This document shows, one piece after another, positions 1-7,791 of a stretch of 29,508 bases of DNA; positions within the stretch are counted from its first letter, which is position 1, and each line of letters begins with the position of its first letter. The stretch lies in NCBI GenBank assembly GCA_910580225.1, contig CAJTXE010000010.1, positions 83,810 through 113,317 on the forward strand. The letters are read 5' to 3'. Origin of the DNA: an uncultured Acetatifactor sp. (GTDB taxonomy: Bacteria; Bacillota; Clostridia; Lachnospirales; Lachnospiraceae). The position numbers and the translations under genes were made by a program. Under the pieces are notes generated by a model that saw only the letters and a program-made list of their open reading frames with translations, was not told the origin of the DNA and ran no database searches.

Positions 1-2973
1 GCCGTCCGGCGGGTTAAATTCCCCGATAACCGGGTTCACGCCGTATGATACATCACCTGTTGGCATACCTGAGCTATCGGGGTCTATCTTCGGAATGTCA
101 GGGTCCGGGACCTCAATTTCGGGCCCGTCGAGCTTCGTTGGGATGGAGCCCTCTATGTCTTTCGTCACGCCGCCTATCGTGCTCTCAAATCCTTTCCCAA
201 GGCCGAGAGCCATGTTATCGCCGATGTCGGCAAATACGGTGGACGGGCTGTGTATTCCGAGAAGCCCCTTGATTCCATCCACGATGCCACTTGCAAAGCC
301 TTTGACTTTATCCATTACCCAGCTTGCCATACCCGAAATACCATTCCACAAGCCCTCGACGATATTTTTGCCCACGTCAGCTATCTGTCCGAGCATTGAG
401 CCAAGCCCGCTTACAATCGCTGATATGATTGCTGGCAGCTGTTCCACGAGCTGCGGTATCGCCTGTATGATGCCTCCGGCAAACTGTATCAGGAGGTTTA
501 TTCCCGTCTCGATTATGAGCGGCAAGTTCTCTGTTATGCACCCAACAAACCCCGTGATGATAGCCGGTATCTGCTCAATCAGTGATGGCAACGCTTCCAG
601 AATGCCCACGGCAAGGTTTGTTATCATCTGTATGCCTTGCTCCAGTATGGCTGGCATATTCTCCACAAGGAATCCTACAATAGAATCTATGAGGATTGGC
701 AGCTGTTCTACGAGCTGCGGTATCGAATCAACTATGCCCATCGCGAGGTTCGTAATCATCTGTACACCCTGTTCCAATATCACAGGGAGGTTCTCCGTTA
801 TGAACCCGGTTATGGATTCCAGCACGAGCGGCAGCTGTTCCACCAAAAGCGGAATCGAATCAATTATGCCCGTCACCAATGACATGAGTATCTGTACGCC
901 CTGTTCCAATATCACGGGGAGGCTTTCTGTCAGGAATCCGAGAATTCCGTCAATGATAAGGGGGAGCCCCTCTATAAGCTGCGGTATCGCATTCGTTATT
1001 CCCTCTGCCAGGCCGTTCAGAAGCTGCATACCTGCATCCAGTATCAGCGGGAGGTTCTCAATCAGCGTGCTCACGACAAGCAGCAGGGTGTCCACCACAG
1101 CCGGTATCAGCGTAGGCAGAGCGTCACCTATGCCCGTAGCCAGCGTGACTATTATCTGTGCCGCAGCAGTTATGACTGTAGGCAGGTTATCCATTATCCC
1201 CTTGCCCAACGCTCCAATCAGCTGCATACCTGCATCCACCAGTGACGGCAGCATATCGACCACCATGCCGAGGCCATCGCTTAATATCTCCCCAAGCGCA
1301 CCCATCGCGCCGGACAATCCTCCGGCCTCGAATGCTTCCGTGAGCTTGCCCATGCTGTCGGAGCCAAACTGTACGAATTCCCTGATGGTCGGTGTCAGCT
1401 CGTCAGAAAGGGCAATCTTAAACCCGTCAAGCGCACTGTTCCATATGTCGATGTCCCCCTGGAGGTTATCGGTCATGGTGTCGTACTGCCTGGATGCCTC
1501 TCCAGATGCTCCGGCAAGAGCCGCTGCCCATTCTTCCTGCTTCTCCGTGGACGTTACGGTCATTTTATTGAATGCCTGTAAGCCCTGAATTTGGAAAATG
1601 GTGGATTTATAAGCATTCGCTTCTTCATCGCTCATTCCCGACAGAGCACCGTTCAGCTCGTTTATTACCGTATTCATGTCGCGGGCTTTCCCGGATTGGT
1701 CGTATACGGAAATTCCTAATTCGGTGAGTGCTTTTTTAGCCTGTTCGGACGGAGTATATAGGTCTTTCATTGCCGCATTCAGCGCTGTCGAAGCTGCACT
1801 TCCGACCTCCCCTTGCTCCGCAAGCCGCAGGAGAGCAAGCGTCATTCCGTCTGCCGACTGCCCGTATGAAGCGGCAGTTGCAGCACCGCCCGACATCGCC
1901 TGGCCTAATTCAGCGACAGAAGTATTCGCGAGGGTCGCGCCTTTTGCCATCAGGTCTGCATAATACGCAGAATCCTTTGTCGAATCATTGAAGCCTTTCA
2001 TTGAACCGGCTATGTAATCCGCGCTTTCTGCCATCTCCATGCCGCCAGCAGCCGCAAGGTGGAGTACATCCTCAATCATGTTCATCGAGGACGTGGCATC
2101 AAAGCCGGACATAGCCAGTATGTTCAGGCCCTCCGCAGCCTGGGTAGCGGAAAAGTTCGTTGCCGCGCCCATTTCTTTCGCTTTGTCACGGAGGGCATTG
2201 AACGTATCTCCAGCCCCGTTTACATTCCCGGCTATATCGGCAGTGGTCATCCCCATCGTTGCAGATACCTGTGACATGGCCGAATCGAATTCCATGCCGG
2301 TATTCACGGCAGAAACGCCGAACGCTCCGACGGCTCCTACAGCCACGCCAAGCGCAGCAACGAGGGCAAGCCCCGCCGTTTTCGCCATGCCGCCCAGCTT
2401 CTCGAACTTGCCCCCAGCAGAATCAGCCTCGTTTCCGAGGTCCTGGATGTCCTTTCCGGCATCCTGTGCTGCATCGCCCATATCATCAGCGCCATCGGCG
2501 GCCTGTTCAGCACCACGGACCATATCAATGAACTTATCTTTTGCATTCTGCACGGCATTCCCAAGGCCATTCTTTATGGTCTCTATGGGGTGCGTGAAGC
2601 TGTTCTTTATGTTTTCTGCGCCCTGTACGAAGTTATCCTTGAACTCTGTAGCCCTGCTCCCGACATAGGACAGAGCGCCCCCTACACCAGATTTCAGAGA
2701 AGAAGAAAGGCTCTGCCCGGTGTCAACTCCTTCGAGGAATGAACTGCGGAATGCAGAGCCTACGCTGCTTACCTGTGACTGCAAACCCCCAAGGTTTCCG
2801 GTCACGCTTCGTATATTTGATTCAGCACGGGAAGTGTCGGCCTCTATATTGAGCCTTGCGCCGCCGTTCTGCAAGCTGCCAAGGCTGCTCGTAAGGTTCC
2901 GTACATTCGATTCAGCCTGCGCTGTGTTCGCCTCCACGTTTATGCTGTATGTCAAGCTGCGAGCCTCGCCCAC
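1..2973 (-). CDS. Phage tail tape measure protein (3' end beyond window)
   Basis: An open minus-strand frame runs from 2973 to the left edge, 991 codons without a stop, so the C-terminus lies outside the window. Tape measure proteins set tail length and help DNA enter the cell. The N-terminal part (to about residue 180) is polar and coiled-coil-like and is followed by a Gly/Ala hydrophobic stretch. The tape measure core comes next, with phrases such as MEFDSAMSQVSATMG and AATNFSATQAAEGL that are typical of the family. From about residue 580 to 860 there are tandem 43-residue hydrophobic repeats, and then IHSPSTVFADIG, a common C-terminal tape measure motif. The start is GTG at 2973, because AAGGAGG lies 8 bases upstream. 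The ATG at 2980 is in another frame and stops after 22 codons. The position next to the tail chaperones and tube fits. Confidence in family is high. Confidence 0.95.
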   Translation of the reverse strand, partial: MGEARSLTYSINVEANTAQAESNVRNLTSSLGSLQNGGARLNIEADTSRAESNIRSVTGNLGGLQSQVSSVGSAFRSSFLEGVDTGQSLSSSLKSGVGGALSYVGSRATEFKDNFVQGAENIKNSFTHPIETIKNGLGNAVQNAKDKFIDMVRGAEQAADGADDMGDAAQDAGKDIQDLGNEADSAGGKFEKLGGMAKTAGLALVAALGVAVGAVGAFGVSAVNTGMEFDSAMSQVSATMGMTTADIAGNVNGAGDTFNALRDKAKEMGAATNFSATQAAEGLNILAMSGFDATSSMNMIEDVLHLAAAGGMEMAESADYIAGSMKGFNDSTKDSAYYADLMAKGATLANTSVAELGQAMSGGAATAASYGQSADGMTLALLRLAEQGEVGSAASTALNAAMKDLYTPSEQAKKALTELGISVYDQSGKARDMNTVINELNGALSGMSDEEANAYKSTIFQIQGLQAFNKMTVTSTEKQEEWAAALAGASGEASRQYDTMTDNLQGDIDIWNSALDGFKIALSDELTPTIREFVQFGSDSMGKLTEAFEAGGLSGAMGALGEILSDGLGMVVDMLPSLVDAGMQLIGALGKGIMDNLPTVITAAAQIIVTLATGIGDALPTLIPAVVDTLLLVVSTLIENLPLILDAGMQLLNGLAEGITNAIPQLIEGLPLIIDGILGFLTESLPVILEQGVQILMSLVTGIIDSIPLLVEQLPLVLESITGFITENLPVILEQGVQMITNLAMGIVDSIPQLVEQLPILIDSIVGFLVENMPAILEQGIQMITNLAVGILEALPSLIEQIPAIITGFVGCITENLPLIIETGINLLIQFAGGIIQAIPQLVEQLPAIISAIVSGLGSMLGQIADVGKNIVEGLWNGISGMASWVMDKVKGFASGIVDGIKGLLGIHSPSTVFADIGDNMALGLGKGFESTIGGVTKDIEGSIPTKLDGPEIEVPDPDIPKIDPDSSGMPTGDVSYGVNPVIGEFNPPDG
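400..1235 (-). repeat. 43-residue tandem repeats within the tape measure gene
   Basis: About five to six degenerate 129-base units encode repeats built on the pattern IPQLVEQLP - GF - ENLP - ILEQGIQ - NLA-GI. The period shows directly in the DNA: the same string around ctgttccaatatcac appears near 768 and again near 897, 129 bases apart. The residues are strongly hydrophobic with regularly spaced prolines. Such repeats in tape measure proteins fit helical or membrane-interacting segments. Copy number probably tunes tail length, which is an inference. Confidence 0.8.
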
Positions 2974-2992
2974 GGTTCATCCCTCCTTTCTG

Positions 2993-3235
2993 CTATTCTT
3001 TTTTGTTCCATTCAGTCTGCCACAAAAGACGGGCCTGTTCCGCTTCAGCGAATTCGTAAAGGTCCATTTCTTTAAGCTCCGTGTAGCTTATACCGCCCAT
3101 GCAAAATGCCATACGCCACAGGCGCTCGTTCCTGCGGGCCCTTTTTTCTGCCGCTTTAGGACTTATTTCGCTCTGCAAGAAATATTTCAATCTCTCGCAC
3201 CAGCTCTCCCGGTGTAGCAAGGTCATCCTGCTCAT
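2993..3235 (-). CDS. Tail assembly chaperone, frameshift extension (gpT-like)
   Basis: This 80-codon frame overlaps the end of the preceding chaperone gene by about 80 bases and lies just before the tape measure gene, the classic position of the lambda G/T or Mu 41/42 pair. Relative to the upstream gene it is in the +1 (equivalently -2) frame. Its own ATG has no convincing ribosome binding site. The conserved-looking part begins around the upstream stop (ISPKAAEKRARRNERLWRM), which suggests it is made as a fusion by ribosomal frameshifting, perhaps at TCC-TAA near 3156-3161. The extension would bind tape measure protein and the tube subunit during tail assembly. Independent translation cannot be ruled out. 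Confidence 0.7.
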   Translation of the reverse strand: MSRMTLLHRESWCERLKYFLQSEISPKAAEKRARRNERLWRMAFCMGGISYTELKEMDLYEFAEAEQARLLWQTEWNKKE

Positions 3236-3437
3236 CGAAATATTTCAGTCCGGCTTTTGCCACCTCCGCGGGAGCCGTCACGCATCCCTTGATTAAGGAA
3301 TCCGTGTATTTAGCCGTGTTCTTCCGGCCATTTGCCGGGTTTATATATAAATCTGTCAGATTCGAGTACCAGGAAAAGGTAACGCTCTGCAAACTGTAGT
3401 CCACTCCGTTTACGGTAACTGTCTTTGTCCGTGCCAT
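3156..3437 (-). CDS. Tail assembly chaperone (gpG-like)
   Basis: A 93-residue protein starting with ATG at 3437, with a modest ribosome binding site (AAAGGA). It sits between tail tube and tape measure, overlapping a second out-of-frame ORF, which is the hallmark arrangement of tail assembly chaperones. The N-terminal part (TVTVNGVDYSLQSVTFSWYS) is strand-rich and the C-terminus is helical (EQDDLATPGELVREIEIFLAE). No specific catalytic motif is expected. The call rests mainly on gene order and size. A programmed frameshift near its stop would give the longer chaperone form. Confidence 0.75.
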   Translation of the reverse strand: MARTKTVTVNGVDYSLQSVTFSWYSNLTDLYINPANGRKNTAKYTDSLIKGCVTAPAEVAKAGLKYFDEQDDLATPGELVREIEIFLAERNKS

Positions 3438-3509
3438 ATTATTTGTCCATCCTTTCTACTGAAACATTTGCTGTTTTCTTACGCGCGTATGTATGCGCAA
3501 ATCAGGCAG

Positions 3510-3555
3510 ATTAGGGATATATGCCCATACGGTCAATATCTCTTATATCCCTAAT
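3510..3555 (-). other. Long inverted repeat (12-bp perfect stem)
   Basis: ATTAGGGATATA at 3510-3521 pairs exactly with TATATCCCTAAT at 3544-3555, leaving a 22-base loop. There is no downstream T-run, so it is not a standard terminator. It lies 73 bases upstream of the chaperone start and could be an RNA stem controlling translation or mRNA stability, or a protein-binding dyad. Confidence 0.75.
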
Positions 3556-3636
3556 TCACCTATTTCTAATTCTAATAGTAATGAATGTTTCAATGTTCCA
3601 TAATTGGTAAAGAGCCCATAGATACACGTGTTACAG

Positions 3637-3693
3637 CCGATACATTGCCGACACATCGCCCGATACATTGAAACATTGAGGGGCAAAACATTG
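3637..3693. repeat. Short degenerate tandem repeats (CCGATACATTG / AAACATTG)
   Basis: CCGATACATTG at 3637-3647, CCGACACATCG at 3648-3658 and CCGATACATTG at 3660-3670 are followed by AAACATTG at 3671-3678 and 3686-3693. Related GAAACATT or AATGTTTC copies lie at 3461, 3584 and 3763. The pattern resembles a cluster of binding sites more than coding sequence. Confidence 0.65.
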
Positions 3694-3776
3694 GGTTGAA
3701 TTATTTTCTCTAAAGTTTCTTTTCGTGCCTGAATAAAGATTTACGAGAATTTGTTTCATCCCAATGTTTCAGCCAT

Positions 3777-4166
3777 TTACAGGTTGATGTCAGGAATCAG
3801 GAACACGATTGTGACATCTGCCGCGTCCTTTCCACGAGCCCTGTCAGGCAGCTTCTCCACTGCAACATTCTGTGCGAACAGCTGCGAGCCGCCGTCGTTC
3901 GCGTCCGTGATGGCAAGGTTTGCCAGCTTGAAGCTTTCCGCGCACTTTTCAAGGAACGCTATGTCAGGAGATTCCTGCTGGAGCGTGATGGTGAGCTTTC
4001 CAGCCTTGTTCGCATTGCGCACATAAACACTGTCCCCCTTTACGCCTTTTTTAAGCGTAAGGTTCGCCTCGTCACGGGCAAGGGTGAACACGCTTTCCCC
4101 GAACATACGGAGCTGCCTGTTGTTATAGGTAACATTGACTTTCATAGGGTCATAGGTTTTTAACAT
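3777..4166 (-). CDS. Phage tail tube protein (DUF3277-like)
   Basis: A 129-residue protein beginning MLKTYDPMKVNVTYNN, preceded by GGAGG at good spacing. The text around YVRNANKAGKLTITLQQESP is typical of the small tail tube proteins (DUF3277-type) paired with DUF3383 sheaths in contractile-tailed phages. Tube subunits stack as hexameric rings inside the sheath to form the DNA conduit. Its place directly after the sheath gene supports this. The family assignment is from memory of the motif pattern, while the tube role follows from gene order. Confidence 0.85.
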   Translation of the reverse strand: MLKTYDPMKVNVTYNNRQLRMFGESVFTLARDEANLTLKKGVKGDSVYVRNANKAGKLTITLQQESPDIAFLEKCAESFKLANLAITDANDGGSQLFAQNVAVEKLPDRARGKDAADVTIVFLIPDINL

Positions 4167-4180
4167 GATTCATCCCTCCT

Positions 4181-5662
4181 TTACAGTGACGCACGGAGCA
4201 CGCCCTTAGTCTTGACCTGATGCACAGCACCAGCCAAAAGAGCTTCCCACGTTATATCGGGCATGGTGCGGCTGCGCCTCTGGTCCTCCGTGGAATCTGC
4301 ATACTTCGGGATGTTCACCGTGAATATGCCGGTCCTGCTTTCCGCATCCCTTGCGACGATGTTCAAGTCAACAGCCTCTGCCAGGGCCTGCATGACAGCC
4401 GTAGCGATGAGGCCGAATCCGGCATCGTCATAATTGATGTTGGCGTTGGCAAGCAGGAGGTCGTAGAGCAGGTCGCGCATACGCTTCGCAATCCAGTCGC
4501 CGCCCAGCACCGTGTCGATAAACTCCCCATTGAGGCAGGTCCCGTTCTTTACATACTGGCGTTTGTATTCTTCTGTGAGGAAGTTTACATGATTTTCAAG
4601 CAGCTGGTCGCGCTCCCCATCCGTAAGCTGCGGGAGGGAAATGAGCTTTATCCCGTCGCTTGATGGCGCATTGCCGTCCTGCGGGCGCTTGAACTTCCAT
4701 GTCACGTTGGTAGGGTAGAAAGGCCCTACGTTCCCGGTATAGGACGCATCCGGTTCCTCATTCAGATATTCCTCATCCGTATAGATGACTGCGGCCCTTG
4801 CCGTGCTGCAAGCAAAATTCTTGTTCCCAGTCTGGCCCATATAGAACTTGCGGTGGTCCTCAACCCCAGCACCCAATTCCGCTTCCGATGGCTCACTGGC
4901 TTCGGCAAATTTCGCCAGGGCTTTCACATAATCATCATCATCCTTATCAGACATCAGATAGTACCAGTCGTTGTCCACGTCCGTCTGGAACTTCTTGATG
5001 GTTTCGATGAGGCTGTCGGCGGCAGATACCGTGTCACGTCCATTCGTGAATTCTGCTTCGCTGGAAATCTCAACCGCTTCGCTTAAATTCTCGTCGCTGA
5101 AAAAATCAGCCCTCTGCGGAATCGTATCAGCCTCACCAGCTGCCGTCGCTGTGTATGACACCTCCGCGCCGTCAGATTTTGCCGAATATGTCTTTCCGCC
5201 TTTTTTGAACGTGGTTCCATCGAAAAGAGCTGCCAGCTGTGCCGCTGTAGTGACCTCGCTTTCGGCAGTGATTTCCACAAGCGCCTTGTCATCGCCACCT
5301 ATTCTTACCCAAAGCGTAGTTCCTGCGGCGATGCTGATTTCCCCAGTCTCCGCAAAGGAGAGGGTAAAGACTGCGGCTTTTGCCGGTATTGCGCTCGGCG
5401 GGTCGAAGCTCACAATCTTGAATTTGCTTACGAGCGTTTCCGCAAGAGTGGTTTTTCCCTGATTGAGCAGGGTGGTCGCCTTGCGAACGACCTTGGAATT
5501 CGGGCATTTGCCGTTAGGCCCGTATACTGCCTCGACACTCGGAATGTCCCTGTACACGGCCACCGGATATTCGCCTGTGGTCGATACGAGCAAGATGTCG
5601 AGGTTCTCTTTTTCGTTAGGCAGCGCGTCCCGCTGCACAACGACGATTACATCTTTTGCCAT
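4181..5662 (-). CDS. Contractile tail sheath protein (DUF3383-like)
   Basis: A 493-residue protein starting MAKDVIVVVQRDA with AAGGAGG upstream. The N-terminal domain has the sheath-like opening in which the protein names its own series of time-ordered strands (ILLVSTTGEYPVAVYRD, then SVEAVYGPN). The middle carries an inserted domain (about residues 110-190), and then WYYLMSDKDDDDYVKALAKF and FYPTNVTWKFKRPQDG, which are typical of DUF3383 sheaths. The C-terminal region (DITWEALLAGAVHQV) resembles the interlocking sheath tail. It polymerises around the tube and contracts at infection, which makes the phage a myovirus type. It is followed 14 bases later by the tube gene. Confidence 0.9.
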   Translation of the reverse strand: MAKDVIVVVQRDALPNEKENLDILLVSTTGEYPVAVYRDIPSVEAVYGPNGKCPNSKVVRKATTLLNQGKTTLAETLVSKFKIVSFDPPSAIPAKAAVFTLSFAETGEISIAAGTTLWVRIGGDDKALVEITAESEVTTAAQLAALFDGTTFKKGGKTYSAKSDGAEVSYTATAAGEADTIPQRADFFSDENLSEAVEISSEAEFTNGRDTVSAADSLIETIKKFQTDVDNDWYYLMSDKDDDDYVKALAKFAEASEPSEAELGAGVEDHRKFYMGQTGNKNFACSTARAAVIYTDEEYLNEEPDASYTGNVGPFYPTNVTWKFKRPQDGNAPSSDGIKLISLPQLTDGERDQLLENHVNFLTEEYKRQYVKNGTCLNGEFIDTVLGGDWIAKRMRDLLYDLLLANANINYDDAGFGLIATAVMQALAEAVDLNIVARDAESRTGIFTVNIPKYADSTEDQRRSRTMPDITWEALLAGAVHQVKTKGVLRASL

Positions 5663-5679
5663 AAGGCAGTTCCTCCTTT

Positions 5680-6207
5680 TTATGATTTTGCTGTCCCGAC
5701 AGGATTCACTTTTTGTATAGTACCAGTCTGCATTTCGTCTGTACGAATATAAGCAAACTTAACATCAAACCCATACCTCCTTACGGAATCCTCCACGAGA
5801 AATCCAGTCCTGTTTGCGACGGTCCCCACGTCATTTATCACCACATCTCCAAACTCCGTGGGAATGTTGTGCGCATTCAGCAGAAAAAAGCCGTAGGCTT
5901 GTTCTGCCAGTGCCAGTGCCTCATCTTCACCGAGGATGTACCCATCGCCGTCTGCGCGGTTCATGCTGCAAAAGGTGAAAGACATGGTTGCCATTACCGG
6001 CTCCGACCGTATGAGCCTTGCCCCGTCCTCCGTGTCCAGCACTTCTCGCAATCCGAACGAATGCTTCGATATTCTCGGAGCCAGTACACTGTAATAGCAG
6101 TATGGGTATTCTGGCTGGTCAGCTATCTGTTCTGACAGGTTTACCTGATGCCCGATGTGTTTCTCCAGGCCGGACACGATTGCGTTTCGGGCTTGCTCAA
6201 AGGTCAT
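5680..6207 (-). CDS. Neck/tail terminator protein (gp12-like)
   Basis: A 175-residue protein with start ATG at 6207 in a 4-base ATGA overlap with the gene before it. It has the features of phage neck terminator or tail completion proteins: a short helical N-terminus (MTFEQARNAIVSGLEKH), then YPYCYYSVLAP, long beta-strand stretches, and an ending that describes change of frame between strands (GFDVKFAYIRTDEM). Its place just before the sheath gene is where tail terminators sit in this phage class. It would cap the tube and join it to the head. The family call is moderate and the positional call good. Confidence 0.7.
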   Translation of the reverse strand: MTFEQARNAIVSGLEKHIGHQVNLSEQIADQPEYPYCYYSVLAPRISKHSFGLREVLDTEDGARLIRSEPVMATMSFTFCSMNRADGDGYILGEDEALALAEQAYGFFLLNAHNIPTEFGDVVINDVGTVANRTGFLVEDSVRRYGFDVKFAYIRTDEMQTGTIQKVNPVGTAKS

Positions 6208-6551
6208 TTCACCACTCCCTCCACTAAAAAACGCAGCATCGGGTGGATGGAGTTGTGCGACAGCTTTTGAGTTACTGTATACTGCTGCCCGTCGTAGGTA
6301 TCACGGATGAGCTGCCCGGTCTTAATCTCCACCGGGTCATCCGTGTAGAGCTTCTGTGTGTTCTGCGTATACGAGCCCTCTGGAAGCTGCTTCCAGTCCA
6401 TGTTTGTCAGCGGCAGGACAACGCCCCAAAAAGTAGTCACAGGCTCATCCACGGGCATAGACTGCCCGCCTGGGAGCCTTTTGAATGTCCGGTTCGTCAC
6501 GGTGAGTATATGCAGCATAGCCCGTGGCAGCTTTGGTGTTGCGTACAGCAT
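6204..6551 (-). CDS. Phage neck/head-tail joining protein, unassigned family
   Basis: A 115-residue protein beginning MLYATPKLPRAMLHILT with GGAGG eight bases upstream. It is predicted to be strand-rich (TTFWGVVLPLTN, QLIRDTYDGQQYTVTQKLSH). In this gene order (connector, gp10-like, this gene, terminator, sheath) it fills the slot of a head-closure or stopper protein. I do not recognise a specific family. The role is inferred from neighbours only. Confidence 0.6.
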   Translation of the reverse strand: MLYATPKLPRAMLHILTVTNRTFKRLPGGQSMPVDEPVTTFWGVVLPLTNMDWKQLPEGSYTQNTQKLYTDDPVEIKTGQLIRDTYDGQQYTVTQKLSHNSIHPMLRFLVEGVVK

Positions 6552-6554
6552 GAA

Positions 6555-6983
6555 TCATCCCTCCACTTCATACGCTATACGGTCGCGGATATGAGTACCC
6601 GTTTCATACAGCGTGGTGTGCTGCGTTTTCTTTGAATAGTCTGATTTCGGCTTTACCCGGTTATCGTCTATGAAATTCTGTACCAGCTGGGCGGCTTGTG
6701 CGCCGATGGCGTTTGCTGCGGCATCTGCCGAGATTGCACCCGACAGGACTTTTTCAACCGAGCCTGTAATGATTCTGTCCAGCTTATCTTGGTCTGCGTC
6801 GAAGCTCGCCCGTATGAACGAACGCTCCGGCAGTTTTTCGGTTCCGTATTCATGCGCATGAGCGATTTTAAGGACTTCGGAATCTGCGCTTCCAACGATG
6901 CCGACGTAAATTTTTTTCCTGCTTAAATCGGAACAGGCAGCTTTCAGCTTTTCAAAGTCCGCTGATATGGTGTTCGTACCCAT
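6555..6983 (-). CDS. HK97 gp10-like neck/tail completion protein
   Basis: A 142-residue protein. The start is ATG at 6983, with AGGAGG eight bases upstream; a TTG at 6989 is too close to the ribosome binding site. The motif IAHAHEYGTEKLPERSFIRASFD is characteristic of HK97 gp10-like and related tail completion proteins, where a short 'HEYGT..IPERSF' pattern precedes a helical tail. These proteins join heads to tails or complete the tail end. It sits between the connector and the terminator-type genes, as expected. Confidence 0.8.
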   Translation of the reverse strand: MGTNTISADFEKLKAACSDLSRKKIYVGIVGSADSEVLKIAHAHEYGTEKLPERSFIRASFDADQDKLDRIITGSVEKVLSGAISADAAANAIGAQAAQLVQNFIDDNRVKPKSDYSKKTQHTTLYETGTHIRDRIAYEVEG

Positions 6984-6985
6984 AA

Positions 6986-7609
6986 TCAATACCTCCTATA
7001 CAGGTTTATGAGCTGCATCCATTCAGGTCGCTGCGCTTTGTCGAACACCCACACGACATCGGAAATCGTAAAGGATGATAAACCCTGCGAGCCGTTCTGC
7101 AAGCTCGTGTATGCTTGCGAGACCATATCCCACAGAAGTCCCTCAAGGTCAGCGGGCAGCGTCTGCGGATTATCTTCGGTAGCGTCTTTGGGCAGGACAT
7201 ATCCGGCTTCATAGCTTACTTCGATTGCCCTTTTAGGAGCAACAATGTCGTATGCCAGCCCTCGTCGATACCCGGATTTCAGCCACCCCTCGTCGCGGTA
7301 GATGACACCCACGTTCCCGTTTTGCGTATAGTCATAGCGGCTTGGGTCTACTACATTTCCATCCTCTTTAACATACTCAACGCTCACTATGGGGTATTCC
7401 AGCGTGACGAGTTCCTGCTGCCCGTCCGCGTCATACCATTGATGGTACGAACGCTTTCCCAAATGCCTGCCGGTCTGACGCTCAATCCAGGCAGAAGCCT
7501 TGTTTATCAGCAGCGTGACTATCTCGTCCGTCCGTTCGTCCTCGACATCAGGCAAGCCCAGCATCAGCTTCATTCTGTGCAGCGTTGTCATTGCGTTTTC
7601 TGCAAGCAT
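6986..7609 (-). CDS. Head-tail connector protein (gp6-like)
   Basis: A 207-residue protein starting MLAENAMTTLHRMKLMLGLP. The pattern of an N-terminal helix, then DEIVTLLINKASAWIERQTGR, then a strand-rich part (YHQWYDADGQQELVTLEYPIVSV) and a C-terminal helical section (LEGLLWDMVSQAYTSLQ) is that of HK97 gp6/SPP1 gp15-type connectors. They form a ring under the portal. The position after the capsid genes agrees. The ribosome binding site GGAGG is five bases before ATG. Confidence 0.85.
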   Translation of the reverse strand: MLAENAMTTLHRMKLMLGLPDVEDERTDEIVTLLINKASAWIERQTGRHLGKRSYHQWYDADGQQELVTLEYPIVSVEYVKEDGNVVDPSRYDYTQNGNVGVIYRDEGWLKSGYRRGLAYDIVAPKRAIEVSYEAGYVLPKDATEDNPQTLPADLEGLLWDMVSQAYTSLQNGSQGLSSFTISDVVWVFDKAQRPEWMQLINLYRRY

Positions 7610-7636
7610 AAGGGCCTCCTTAACAGAGGCGGCAGC

Positions 7637-7780
7637 TTATTTGTCGCTGCCGCCGGTATCTTTCTTTCCTGCGTTTTTAGCTGTATTCTTGGCATCCTGC
7701 GCAGGGGTTTTGTTCTTAGTTTCAGCAGGACTGACAGCCTTGTTTTCTGTCGGCCCTGTGGATTCATAAATTCTTGGCAT
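7637..7780 (-). CDS. Small Lys/Ala-rich hypothetical phage protein
   Basis: A 47-residue ORF, MPRIYESTGPTENKAVS..., chosen from ATG at 7780 because GGAGG lies seven bases upstream. A longer frame upstream would overlap the previous gene and looks like shadow sequence. The protein is polar, rich in Lys, Ala and Thr, and probably disordered. Small genes like this are common between decoration and connector genes. No function can be assigned. Confidence 0.65.
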   Translation of the reverse strand: MPRIYESTGPTENKAVSPAETKNKTPAQDAKNTAKNAGKKDTGGSDK

Positions 7781-7791
7781 AGCAATACCTC

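Larger units (their letters stand above)
3438..3776. other. 339-base non-coding block inside the tail operon
   Basis: This is the only long gap in an otherwise tightly packed structural operon. It holds a 12-bp perfect inverted repeat at 3510-3555, a short dyad GCGCGTATGTATGCGC near 3484-3499, and many copies of GAAACATT/AATGTTTC. On the minus strand a 42-codon ORF starts at about 3757 (MKQILVNLYSG...), but it has no clear ribosome binding site and its sequence follows the DNA repeats, so it is not called. Base composition is more AT-rich than its neighbours. Its role is unknown. Confidence 0.75.

Noticed and set aside
95..1588. A 497-codon plus-strand reading frame opposite the tape measure gene
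   Set aside because: It is antisense to a clear 991-codon tape measure frame, has no good ribosome binding site, and its own repeated text mirrors the 129-base coding repeats on the other strand.
2914..2980. ATG at 2980 as the start of the tape measure gene
   Set aside because: Reading from this ATG reaches a stop after 22 codons. GTG at 2973 is in the long frame and has the better-spaced ribosome binding site.
3637..3693. CRISPR array
   Set aside because: The repeats are only 8-11 bases, lie next to each other without 25-40 base spacers, and no cas gene is nearby.
3634..3757. A 42-codon minus-strand ORF in the non-coding block
   Set aside because: It has no convincing ribosome binding site, and its codons largely follow the short DNA repeats.
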